Source: Pseudomonadota bacterium (GTDB lineage Bacteria > Pseudomonadota > Gammaproteobacteria > Burkholderiales > Rhodocyclaceae). Taken from it: a stretch of DNA of 64,000 nucleotides. Shown here piece after piece: positions 8,127 through 15,542 of this stretch (positions are counted from its first letter, which is position 1; each line of letters begins with the position of its first letter). The stretch covers positions 124,001 through 188,000 of the forward strand of contig JAFEDK010000002.1 of NCBI GenBank assembly GCA_018241665.1. Reading direction: 5' to 3'. The position numbers and the translations under genes are program-made. The notes beneath the pieces were generated by a model. The model saw nothing but the letters and a program-made list of their open reading frames with translations, had not been told where the DNA came from and did no database searches.

Positions 8127-8591
8127 TTATGCTCCGCAGCCACCGACAGTGACCTTCACGTCCCGGAATACGGTGTAGAACCGGCCGCCGGCCGTTGCGA
8201 CCAGACGCAGGCGCGAACTCTCGGCCATCTTGATCCGGGTCTGGAAGCGCGGCTGGACTTCCGGACCGAAGCTGAACTGTACGACGAGAGGAAAGGGGTT
8301 CTTGTCCACCAGTACGGACAAGCTTGTGGTGCCCGGGATGGTGCTGATGCCCTCGATCGGAACGGCGGCGCCGTTCTCGGCGATTTCCGGTGCCCTGATC
8401 GTCAGGGCAGCGTTTTGTTCGGCAGCGCCGGCACCGAGTTGGCGCAGGGCGTCGAGAGCCGTTTGGGCTTCGAAGGCTGCGCGCCCGCTGTCCGTGGCGA
8501 GCGCTGTTTGAGGCATGAGCAGACCACTGCCGATGAGCGGGGTTAGGGCCGTGGCGGCGCCGAAGGCCTGCAGAAAGCTCCGGCGGCGCAT
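8127..8591 (-). CDS. soxY: Sulfur carrier-complex protein SoxY
   Basis: 154 residues with a Tat signal at the N-terminus (M-R-R-R-S-F-L-Q-A-F followed by a hydrophobic stretch and A-L-A cleavage site near 32). The C-terminus ends in V-G-G-C-G-A, the swinging arm whose cysteine carries the sulfur substrate; canonical SoxY ends GGCGG with minor variation. It is 3 bases downstream of moaC and directly upstream of soxZ. As an orphan soxYZ pair it may serve a truncated thiosulfate pathway or another sulfur carrier function. Confidence 0.93.
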   Translation of the reverse strand: MRRRSFLQAFGAATALTPLIGSGLLMPQTALATDSGRAAFEAQTALDALRQLGAGAAEQNAALTIRAPEIAENGAAVPIEGISTIPGTTSLSVLVDKNPFPLVVQFSFGPEVQPRFQTRIKMAESSRLRLVATAGGRFYTVFRDVKVTVGGCGA

Positions 8592-8594
8592 GCC

Positions 8595-9074
8595 TCAGCC
8601 TTCTGCCTTCCAGTGGCCGGACTTGCCGCCTTCCTTCTCGAGCAGGCGGATCCCTTCCATCGTCATGCCTTTATCCACTGCCTTGCACATGTCGTAAATG
8701 GTGAGCAGGCCGACCTGGACGGCGGTGAGGGCTTCCATCTCTACGCCAGTGCGGCCGACGGTTTCAGCCGTGACGGTACAGCGGATGGTGTCGTCGCCCT
8801 CCGGCACGAAGTCGGCGGCGACGCGGGTCAGGGGAATCGGGTGGCACAGGGGGATCAGGTCGGCGGTCCGCTTGGCGCCCTGGATGGCGGCGATGCGGGC
8901 AATGCCGATCACGTCGCCCTTCTTGTTGTCGCCGGCGAGGATCCTGGCCAGGGTGCTTGGCAGCATCACGATGCGCCCTTCGGCACGGGCAACCCGGCGG
9001 GTTTCGGACTTGGCAGAGACATCCACCATGTGGGCCTGGCCGTGGGCGTCGAAATGGGTGAGGGCGTCGCTCAT
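8595..9074 (-). CDS. moaC: Cyclic pyranopterin monophosphate synthase MoaC
   Basis: MoaC with MoaA converts GTP to cyclic pyranopterin monophosphate in molybdenum cofactor synthesis. The 159-residue product carries the family motifs P-L-C-H-P-I-P-L near 75-82 and G-V-E-M-E-A-L-T-A near 110, followed by Y-D-M-C-K-A. The ATG at 9074 was chosen over a longer frame reaching 9248 because the extension overlaps the opposing protease gene and is not family-like. It begins the moaC-soxY-soxZ transcription unit and is divergent from the M48 gene, with only about 40 bases between the starts. Confidence 0.95.
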   Translation of the reverse strand: MSDALTHFDAHGQAHMVDVSAKSETRRVARAEGRIVMLPSTLARILAGDNKKGDVIGIARIAAIQGAKRTADLIPLCHPIPLTRVAADFVPEGDDTIRCTVTAETVGRTGVEMEALTAVQVGLLTIYDMCKAVDKGMTMEGIRLLEKEGGKSGHWKAEG

Positions 9075-9115
9075 GGGGCGGGGAACTGGTTGCAGGGGTC
9101 GCGTATCATAGCACC

Positions 9116-10555
9116 GTGAAAAATCGACTGATCGCCGCCCTGTTGTGCGTGGCCATGATGCCGCGCGGCTTTGCCCAGAACCTGCCGGAGCTCGGTGACA
9201 GTTCCGCGAGCGACCTTTCCCCGGTTGCCGAGCAGCGCATCGGTGCACAGATCATGCGCGAGATCCGCTGGCGTGATCCCGCCTACCTGCAGGACGCCGA
9301 GATCGAGGACTACCTGAACCACCTCGGTGATCGGTTGGTGGCCGCGGGGGCCGGGGCGGGGCTGCCGTTCGAGTTCTTTGGTGTGAGCGATCCTTCGCTC
9401 AATGCCTTCGCGATGCCCGGCGGCAAGATCGGCGTGCATACCGGGCTGATCGTGGCGGCGCAGAGTGAATCCGAACTCGCCGGTGTGCTGTCCCACGAAA
9501 TCGCCCACGTCACCCAGCACCATATCGCGCGCATGGTGGGCAAACAGAGCCAGACCGGCATCCTGATGCTGGCGTCACTGCTGGTGGCGGTGCTGGCCGC
9601 CAAGTCCAGTTCCCAGGTCAGCCAGGCGGCGATCATGGCCGGCCAGGCGGCGGGCATCAGCACCCAGCTCGCCTACTCGCGGGATTTCGAAAGCGAGGCC
9701 GACCGGCTTGGCGTGCAGAATCTGGGCGCAGCCGGTTTCGACGTGCGCGGCATGTCGAGCTTTTTCGAGCGCCTGCAGAAGAACAGCCGCCTCTACGAGA
9801 ACAGCGCCCCGGCCTATCTGCGGACCCACCCGCTGACCTCCGACCGGATCACCGAGATGGAGGGGCGAGTGATGCAGCTGCCTTACCGCCAGGTGCCGGA
9901 CTCCCTGGATTTCCAGCTCGTGCGCGCCAAGCTCAAGGTTGGCAAGCAGGTGCGCCGCGAGCAGATCGAGGAACTGGAACGCCTGGGACGGACGGCGTCA
10001 CTGGCGGTGCCGGCCCAGTACGAGCTGACCCGGGCTTACCTGGCCGCCAAGCGGCTGGCGGACGCCGACAAGGCAATGGCCGAGCTGCGCAAACGCCGCG
10101 TGGTGTCGCCGATGATCGACGGGCTGGAGGCGGACCTGCGTCTCGCCCACGCCGATCCGGCCGGGGCCGCGAAGATCTTTCGCGAGGCGCGAGCCCGCTT
10201 TCCCCAGTCCCTGCGCCTGATCTACGGCGAACTGGGCGCCCTGGTCGATGGCGGTCGGTACGCGGAAGCGCTTGAACTGGCCAAGGCCGAGGTGCAGACC
10301 CGGCCGGGTAACGCGGCCCTGTGGGAACTGCGTGCCCGGGCGGAGTCGGGGATTGGCAGGCGGCTGGCCCAGCATCGCTCGCTCGGCGAGGTCTATGCGA
10401 TCCAGGGCAATTATGCGGCGTCAGCCGAGCAGCTCACGCTGGCCCAAGGTGCGAACGATGGGGATTTCTTCGAACACTCGGCGGTGGACTCCCGCCTGCG
10501 CGAGGTGCGTGCCCTGCTGGCCGAGCAGATGAAGGAGCGGCGCGAACAGCGCTGA
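9116..10555 (+). CDS. M48-family metalloprotease with TPR repeats (BepA-like)
   Basis: 479 residues starting at GTG. A signal peptide (about 1-20, ending G-F-A-Q) is followed by an M48 zinc metalloprotease domain with H-E-I-A-H at 127-131 and the third ligand region F-E-S-E-A-D at 191-196. The C-terminal 200 residues are Ala/Leu-rich helical repeats of TPR type. This is the architecture of periplasmic BepA (YfgC), which assists and surveys outer-membrane LptD and BAM substrates. The lptF/lptG genes lie about 10 kb away. It ends in a convergent arrangement with the roadblock/GTPase operon. Confidence 0.88.
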   Translation: MKNRLIAALLCVAMMPRGFAQNLPELGDSSASDLSPVAEQRIGAQIMREIRWRDPAYLQDAEIEDYLNHLGDRLVAAGAGAGLPFEFFGVSDPSLNAFAMPGGKIGVHTGLIVAAQSESELAGVLSHEIAHVTQHHIARMVGKQSQTGILMLASLLVAVLAAKSSSQVSQAAIMAGQAAGISTQLAYSRDFESEADRLGVQNLGAAGFDVRGMSSFFERLQKNSRLYENSAPAYLRTHPLTSDRITEMEGRVMQLPYRQVPDSLDFQLVRAKLKVGKQVRREQIEELERLGRTASLAVPAQYELTRAYLAAKRLADADKAMAELRKRRVVSPMIDGLEADLRLAHADPAGAAKIFREARARFPQSLRLIYGELGALVDGGRYAEALELAKAEVQTRPGNAALWELRARAESGIGRRLAQHRSLGEVYAIQGNYAASAEQLTLAQGANDGDFFEHSAVDSRLREVRALLAEQMKERREQR

Positions 10556-10566
10556 GCGGCCGGGCT

Positions 10567-11202
10567 TCAGATCCGGCCATAGCGCGTGTAGAGCGCCCAA
10601 ACGAGTTCGGCAAAGGCACGCTGGTTGAAGCGCGGCCGGCCGCTGACCGCCAGTACAAGCCGCGTGCGGCCGACATGCATCGGCCAGAAGCTGAGGCCGC
10701 TTACGCCTGCGGCGTCCACATTGCCCCAACCGTCGAGAAGGTGGGCCCCGAGCTGCGCCAGGGGTGTGGCCTGCCGTTCGGCAACCGACAGGATGTCGGC
10801 ACCGACGGCCGCCAGCGCATCCCCGATTTCAGCTGTATAGCCGGTAACCGCCAGGCAGAAGCCCTGATGGTCGGCCAGCAGGGCATGACCACTGTCGCCG
10901 AGCACCGCCAGATACTGGGGCAGGGTGCTTCCCAAGGCGCCGCTCGGGGCGCTGCGGGGGGATGGCCAGGCTTCGAGGCTGGCATCGTCCTGCAGGGACA
11001 GGAGGGCTTCCAGGGCTTTCTCCGCCGATTTCTCCCCGCTCCATGCAATGGCCGAATCCACGCTCAGCAGCGGGCTCTCGGTTTCCTGGAGAATGCTGCG
11101 CAGGATGCGTCGCCGCGGGCCACCGTCGTCCGCGCGGGCGACGGCCAGCCATGCCCCGTAGGGGGTGACGGCGAGATGGGAGCCGGGGACGATCTCAAGC
11201 AT
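10567..11202 (-). CDS. Unknown protein, last gene of roadblock/GTPase operon
   Basis: 211 residues, no signal peptide, no family I can name with certainty. The C-terminal half (about 95-211) reads like a roadblock/LC7-type fold: a strand ending near L-A-D-H-Q-G-F, then a helix, then a strand and a closing helix F-N-Q-R-A-F-A-E-L-V. This is a judgement by eye. Its start overlaps the end of the GTPase gene by 8 bases, so the two are probably translated together and may bind each other. Roadblock proteins are known GTPase-activating or scaffold partners of MglA-type GTPases, which would fit. Confidence 0.7.
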   Translation of the reverse strand: MLEIVPGSHLAVTPYGAWLAVARADDGGPRRRILRSILQETESPLLSVDSAIAWSGEKSAEKALEALLSLQDDASLEAWPSPRSAPSGALGSTLPQYLAVLGDSGHALLADHQGFCLAVTGYTAEIGDALAAVGADILSVAERQATPLAQLGAHLLDGWGNVDAAGVSGLSFWPMHVGRTRLVLAVSGRPRFNQRAFAELVWALYTRYGRI

Positions 11203-11755
11203 CGCTCAGTCCGGGATTGAGGGTGAACAGGAGCGCCCTGACCAGCATTGCCACGTCTTCGCGGCTGCGCGCGTCGACGCGGAAGACGGCGGGCAGCGGG
11301 CTGTGGCCGAGGTCGGCGAGTCGCGCCCGGTAGGCATCGAGAGCAGGTGCGGGTGCGCGATCCATGTGGGTGATGCCGATGGTGACGGCAGTGCCGGCAA
11401 TGAACTTCGAGAAGGCTGACAGATAGCTCTCCAGGTCGGTGAGCGGATCGGGGCGGGCGTTGTTGATCAGCAGGATCAGGCCGATCCCGCCAGTGCTCAG
11501 GATCTCCCACATGAAGCTGAAGCGCTCCTGGCCCGGGGTGCCGTACAGCATGACCTTCTCGCCGTCTGGCAAGTTGAGTACGCCGTAGTCCATGGCGACG
11601 GTGGTGGTCTTCTTGATGCCGGCGATCTCGTCGCTGGCCAGGGCTTCGGTGCTGACCGGCAGGATGTCGCTCAAGGCATTGATGGCAGTGCTTTTGCCGG
11701 CACCGACGGTGCCGGAGAAGATGATCTTGTTGTGGCGGACGCGTTCAGACTGCAT
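11195..11755 (-). CDS. Small Ras-like GTPase of the conservon/MglA-related type
   Basis: 186 residues with a P-loop G-T-V-G-A-G-K-S-T (15-23), a Thr-rich switch I at 50-52, a switch II motif Y-G-T-P-G-Q-E-R-F (71-79) and a base-recognition-like T-H-M-D (129-132). The Asp normally starting switch II is replaced by Gly and the NKxD motif is altered, both features also seen in the CvnD GTPases of Streptomyces conservons (COG2229). A roadblock/LC7 gene in the same operon strengthens the match. It is cytoplasmic and predicted to be a molecular switch; its effector is unknown. It overlaps both neighbouring genes. Confidence 0.88.
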   Translation of the reverse strand: MQSERVRHNKIIFSGTVGAGKSTAINALSDILPVSTEALASDEIAGIKKTTTVAMDYGVLNLPDGEKVMLYGTPGQERFSFMWEILSTGGIGLILLINNARPDPLTDLESYLSAFSKFIAGTAVTIGITHMDRAPAPALDAYRARLADLGHSPLPAVFRVDARSREDVAMLVRALLFTLNPGLSDA

Positions 11756-12872
11756 TGAGAAGTTTCCTCAGAATGCGGGACAGGATGGAGGGGCGTTGGG
11801 GGGAAGGAGGGCGGTGTGCCTCCGGTGCGATAGCGGGCGGTATTCCTGCCTGGGGCCCGGCGTCGAACAGCCCCGCGAAATGGGCCGACGCGCAAACCGA
11901 AAACACATTGCGTTGCGGAATGTCGAGCCGGGCGGCGAGCTGGACCGGACTGACCCACTCTCGGGTCCACAGGGCGGCGATCCGTAGCGCGTGCGGTGCG
12001 GCCCAGGCGCGTGTGAAATTGGGCCAGGCACGCAGGCGGTGCGGGCGGTAAGGGTCGATACCGGCCGGCAGGCGGCCCCGGGATGCCCAGGCTGCGGTAT
12101 TCCACAGGAGGTCTTCGGCGGCATGGATCGTGTCGCCGCTGGCGGATCCGCTGATGGTGAGGGCATTCACGATGCGGGCGGTGGCGTCCGGCAACTGGGC
12201 CATGGAGAGCGGCCGCAGCTGGGTGTCGCGGAAGCCGGTCACACAGACGGGCTGGGGCAGGGGATGGACGCCGATCAGGCGGGGCAGGCCGGAGAGCACG
12301 TGGGGCCGCCCGGTTCTCAGTGCTTCGTCAAGGGCCCGGGCGAGGTGCCCGACCAGATACAGCTCGGGGGCAAAGAACAGCCGGTCGGGCAGCGCTGCGC
12401 CGGGAACAAGGGGCAGATCCGCCTGGGTGCCGCACAGCTCCGGCTCGTCGTCACCCGGGCGCGGGCGTGATGGGGAGGCCTCGGGGATCGAGATGTTGGA
12501 CGGGGAGACCGAGAGCCGGGCGCGGCTGCGTGTGGCTGCCTGGCCCAGGGCTTCCGGCAGGATGGCGAGATCGAGGGGCTTGCCGAGCGTAAGGTGGTCG
12601 GGATGGCGCGCTTGCAGGCCTTCCGGGCGGAAAGCATAGCCGACGACGCGGACATGCGGGTGGCTGGCGAGCAGGGCGAGGGCCTTGTCGACGCCGGGGC
12701 GGTCGTGGTCGATGAGCGCGATGTCGGCGTCGTCGAGGGATTGAGCGAGGCGGATGCTCCGCTGCCAGTGCCGCTCGACCGACAGGCCGATCAGGCGGGT
12801 GTCCATGCTGCCGATGTGCAACAGGAAGATGGCGGTTGGCGCTGGCGCCGGATTGGGCGAAGGACGGCTCAT
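11745..12872 (-). CDS. Unknown protein with receiver-like N-terminus and C-terminal winged-helix-like region
   Basis: 375 residues. The first 110 resemble a degenerate response-regulator receiver: a strand ending in L-I-D-H-D-R-P-G (53-60) where the phosphoacceptor Asp would sit, and L-G-K-P-L-D-L (96-102) at the place of the conserved receiver Lys-Pro. Residues 110-150 are a low-complexity linker. The region around 285-340 looks like a winged helix, and the tail is a basic helix. None of this names a family, and assignment rests on eye inspection. It overlaps the GTPase start by 11 bases. Confidence 0.7.
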   Translation of the reverse strand: MSRPSPNPAPAPTAIFLLHIGSMDTRLIGLSVERHWQRSIRLAQSLDDADIALIDHDRPGVDKALALLASHPHVRVVGYAFRPEGLQARHPDHLTLGKPLDLAILPEALGQAATRSRARLSVSPSNISIPEASPSRPRPGDDEPELCGTQADLPLVPGAALPDRLFFAPELYLVGHLARALDEALRTGRPHVLSGLPRLIGVHPLPQPVCVTGFRDTQLRPLSMAQLPDATARIVNALTISGSASGDTIHAAEDLLWNTAAWASRGRLPAGIDPYRPHRLRAWPNFTRAWAAPHALRIAALWTREWVSPVQLAARLDIPQRNVFSVCASAHFAGLFDAGPQAGIPPAIAPEAHRPPSPQRPSILSRILRKLLNAV

Positions 12873-12911
12873 GGTGACGGTGCAGGGCGGTGGCCTGGAT
12901 GGCTCGGTGGC

Positions 12912-13400
12912 TCAGGGTGTGGGCAATGGGCCGCGCTCCGGCTTGGCCGCCGCCGGGCGGAGGAAGGCGCGGCTTCCTTCCACTGGGCTGGCCAGGACGA
13001 CGCCGCGCAGGGCGATCTCGGGGGCATGGCGATCGATGCCGCGGTGCAGGCGGGCGTGCAGGTAGATATCCAGGTTGTGCTGCTCTAGGGCTGCGTGATG
13101 TACGTTGAGCACGCGGGTCCGCAGCTCGATTCCGCAGGTGCCCAGGGCGATCCACAGGTCGATGACGGCTGCGGCGGTCTGGGCCGGGTTGCCCAGCTTC
13201 TGCCAGATGGAGATCCTTTGCATGTGCGCATGCAGGTTGCCAGGCCGACGCCCAATCTCGGCGGCCAGCAGCGTGGCTGTGGCGGGTGAGCGCCAGGCGG
13301 CAGAGATGTCCAGGCTGCGGACGGGCAGTCCGAAGTCGGCTGGCGGACTCGGTGTGCGGATCCGGCCAGGGTTGCCAGGGGCCGTGATGAAGGTGTTCAC
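12912..13400 (-). CDS. Unknown protein in roadblock/GTPase operon
   Basis: 162 residues, cytoplasmic by appearance (no signal peptide or membrane segment). A central region (about 45-115) is predicted helical with several His and Leu residues. The N- and C-terminal ends are Pro-rich and probably disordered. Its start overlaps the end of the PhnD-like gene by four bases, which supports it being real. I recognise no family. About 40 bases separate it from the receiver-like gene. Confidence 0.6.
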   Translation of the reverse strand: MNTFITAPGNPGRIRTPSPPADFGLPVRSLDISAAWRSPATATLLAAEIGRRPGNLHAHMQRISIWQKLGNPAQTAAAVIDLWIALGTCGIELRTRVLNVHHAALEQHNLDIYLHARLHRGIDRHAPEIALRGVVLASPVEGSRAFLRPAAAKPERGPLPTP

Positions 13401-14143
13401 CGGGTCAGCGTGGAGATGATGTCGATCATGAACTCCACGTCCTCTTGCTGCACGGCCTGCCAGCGGCTGGCGCCGAGGGCGGACAGCATGGTTTGTCCCC
13501 TGTCGGTTTCATGCATGGACAGGAGGGCGTGCAGAAAATCGTCGGTACGGGAGTGCAGGTCGCGGCCGAGCAAGAATACGTGGTGGATCACCTGGATGTC
13601 GCTGGTGACCAGCGTCCGCAGTTCGCGGCGGACCAGGGACGACAGGCCATGGTAGGCACCGACCGGCATGAAGCCCACGTCGGCCTGTCCGCGCAGGAGA
13701 TCCTTGGCGACCTGGATGTAGGTCTCCTTTTGCTGTTCGATGGTGTTGTCGGCGCTGAGGTTGGCGGGCTCGAGGAGGATGCGGCCTATGGTGTTGACGC
13801 AGGGGTCGTTAGTGCAGGCAATGCGGGTGCCGGGCTGGAGGTCGTGGATGGATTGGGCCGGGTGTCCGAGGGCTGTGACGATGACCATTTCATCGGGCGC
13901 GCCGTCGGGGCGCGCGATGGCGCGGAAACCCTTTTCCCTGACCAGCAGGGAGGCGTCGAAGGGATTGGCGTGGATCAGGTCCACCTGACCGGCTTCGATC
14001 GCTGCCCGTTGCGCGTCGAAGCCGTCGTGCAGTTCGAGATGGATCGGGATGGACAGGGAGCGCTGCAGCCAAGTATTGAAGATGTACCAGTCGGAAATGC
14101 GCTCGGCTGGGAAGCTGGGGCTGACGGTGAAGTTGAAGCTCAT
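13397..14143 (-). CDS. PhnD-like substrate-binding protein lacking a signal peptide
   Basis: 248 residues from the ATG at 14143, which overlaps the PAS gene stop. The sequence has the two-lobe pattern of phosphate/phosphonate ABC binding proteins: N-terminal F-T-V-S-P-S-F-P-A-E, then the D-L-I-H-A-N-P-F-D region (about 53-61), and A-D-V-G-F-M-P-V-G-A-Y in the second lobe. Unlike transported PhnD proteins, it has no export signal or lipobox, and no ABC permease is nearby. It therefore probably binds a small anion inside the cell as a sensor for the adjacent PAS and GTPase proteins. The ligand is unknown. Confidence 0.75.
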   Translation of the reverse strand: MSFNFTVSPSFPAERISDWYIFNTWLQRSLSIPIHLELHDGFDAQRAAIEAGQVDLIHANPFDASLLVREKGFRAIARPDGAPDEMVIVTALGHPAQSIHDLQPGTRIACTNDPCVNTIGRILLEPANLSADNTIEQQKETYIQVAKDLLRGQADVGFMPVGAYHGLSSLVRRELRTLVTSDIQVIHHVFLLGRDLHSRTDDFLHALLSMHETDRGQTMLSALGASRWQAVQQEDVEFMIDIISTLTR

Positions 14144-14619
14144 GACCGGTTCCACTCCCTGTAGTTGGCTTCTGCCTGGGCGACCTTCTCCCGGGAGGGT
14201 TGCCGCCTCACCGAGGTATAGCCGACGATGCGCCCGTCCCGGATGTTGGGGACGATGGTGGCGAACACCCAGTAATGGCCGCCGTCCTTGCGCAGATTCT
14301 TGACGTAGCCGTGCCACTGGCGTCCGCCCTGGACGGTCTCCCACAGCTCGCGGAAGACGGCAGAAGGCATGTCGGGATGGCGCAACAGGCAATGGGGCTG
14401 GCCGATCAGTTCGTCACGGGTGTAGCCCGACATGTCCACGAAGGACTGGTTGCAGTGGGTGATGATGCCGCGAGTGTCCGTGCGCGAAACGATCAGCCGC
14501 CCCTGCGGGTAGGGGGTTTCGATGTGCGTAATGAATACCTGTCGGCGGCTCCCGTCGGCATGATCGAGGCGGTGCCCGGTAACGTCGCCTGCGTCGGTGG
14601 GAGGAGGCATGTCGAGCAT
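14140..14619 (-). CDS. Single PAS domain protein, Aer-type
   Basis: 159 residues containing one PAS domain (about 40-145) much like the N-terminal sensor of the aerotaxis receptor Aer: I-T-H-C-N-Q-S-F-V-D-M-S-G-Y, then E-L-I-G-Q-P-H-C-L-L-R-H-P-D-M-P, and the later W-H-G-Y-V-K-N-L-R-K-D-G-G-H-Y-W. Aer-type PAS domains bind FAD and sense redox. No HAMP, kinase, GGDEF or methyl-accepting domain is attached, so it must signal through partners, plausibly the operon GTPase. The chosen ATG follows a GGAG and sits 13 bases after the roadblock gene end. Confidence 0.8.
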   Translation of the reverse strand: MLDMPPPTDAGDVTGHRLDHADGSRRQVFITHIETPYPQGRLIVSRTDTRGIITHCNQSFVDMSGYTRDELIGQPHCLLRHPDMPSAVFRELWETVQGGRQWHGYVKNLRKDGGHYWVFATIVPNIRDGRIVGYTSVRRQPSREKVAQAEANYREWNRS

Positions 14620-14632
14620 CGGTCGCTCCGGT

Positions 14633-14998
14633 TCAGCCGAGAATGCCGCCAATCGCGTCGGCGGCACGGCGTACGTCGAGGAAGACCAGGCCCAGCTTGG
14701 CGCTGGGCTTGGCCATTACGGTCAGTACCGCATCGGTGCCTGCCTGGACCATCAGTACGTAGCCCCTGGCGCCCTTGATCAGCACCTGCTCAAGATTGCC
14801 GCGGGCGAGTTCCCGTGCGGTGCGGTCGCCGAGGGACAGCATGGCGGCGCTCATCGCACCGACCCGGTCCTCGTCCACGGTATTGGGCAGCAAGGCGGCC
14901 ATCATCAGGCCGTCGGAGGAGATGATGGCCGAAGCCTCGATATCCGCCGAGCTTCCGTTCAGGTCATTGAGCACGGTTTGAAGCATGTCGGATCGCAT
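14633..14998 (-). CDS. Roadblock/LC7 domain protein (MglB/CvnB-like)
   Basis: 121-residue single roadblock/LC7 domain: A-S-A-I-I-S-S-D-G-L-M-M-A (22-34), the helix around A-M-S-A-A-M-L-S-L-G-D-R-T-A (48-61), then L-I-K-G-A-R-G-Y-V-L-M-V and the closing helix. Proteins of this fold dimerise and act as activators or platforms for small GTPases such as MglA and CvnD. It is the first gene of the seven-gene operon whose sixth gene is the GTPase. A palindrome-containing divergent region separates it from tusA. Confidence 0.9.
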   Translation of the reverse strand: MRSDMLQTVLNDLNGSSADIEASAIISSDGLMMAALLPNTVDEDRVGAMSAAMLSLGDRTARELARGNLEQVLIKGARGYVLMVQAGTDAVLTVMAKPSAKLGLVFLDVRRAADAIGGILG

Positions 14999-15080
14999 GT
15001 CGCATTACTTTCGAAGTCGATTGTCCTGTAGCACCCGGACTTAACGGCGATGCCAGTCCGGGTTGTTCGATATATTTCCG

Positions 15081-15107
15081 TGACATCCAGTGAAATATTG
15101 AATGTCA
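15081..15107. promoter_or_regulatory. TGACAT/ATGTCA inverted repeat between roadblock operon and tusA
   Basis: TGACAT at 15081-15086 and ATGTCA at 15102-15107 are perfect inverted arms 15 bases apart in a markedly AT-rich stretch, upstream of both the roadblock operon and tusA. Position suggests a regulator site controlling one or both. No regulator is identified. Confidence 0.35.
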
Positions 15108-15235
15108 TTATTCCATATGTTGAGAGGGTATTTAAGGGCGTTGTCGCAGAAGCAGGGCGTGATATCCGGCAGATGGCCAGTGCCGCCGCGTTAGAATCCG
15201 GGTTTGATTGCCTCAGCACGAGATGGAGCTCGACA

Positions 15236-15466
15236 ATGGATTTCGACAAGGAAGTGGATGCCCGGGGGCTTAACTGCCCGTTGCCGATCCTGCGCGCCAA
15301 GAAGGGATTGGCCGAATTGCAGGCCGGGCAGGTGATGCGCGTGCTGGCCACCGACCCGGGGTCGGTCAAGGACTTCGCTGCCTTTGCCCGCCAGACGGGC
15401 AATGAGCTGATCGGGCAGCAGGAGTTGCCCGATGGAGCTTTTGAGTTCTTCCTTCGCCGCAAGTAG
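15236..15466 (+). CDS. tusA: TusA-family sulfurtransferase
   Basis: 76 residues of the SirA/TusA family with the active-site motif C-P-L-P at 14-17, in the context G-L-N-C-P-L-P. TusA relays persulfide sulfur, for example to thiolated tRNA, molybdenum cofactor or dissimilatory sulfur routes. The ATG was selected because GGAG precedes it and it yields the usual short protein; the frame extends further upstream without a family match. A strong terminator follows the stop. Confidence 0.88.
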   Translation: MDFDKEVDARGLNCPLPILRAKKGLAELQAGQVMRVLATDPGSVKDFAAFARQTGNELIGQQELPDGAFEFFLRRK

Positions 15467-15478
15467 GAAGGAAAGGAC

Positions 15479-15513
15479 AAAAAAATGGCCACGCGATGCG
15501 TGGCCATTTTTTT
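15479..15513. terminator. Rho-independent terminator after tusA
   Basis: Perfect 10-bp stem ATGGCCACGC/GCGTGGCCAT with loop GAT, A-run before and T-run after. It can act in both directions, serving tusA and the convergent valS gene. Confidence 0.92.
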
Positions 15514-15542
15514 GCGGTGGCGCCGCGTGGGCGCCCGGACGG

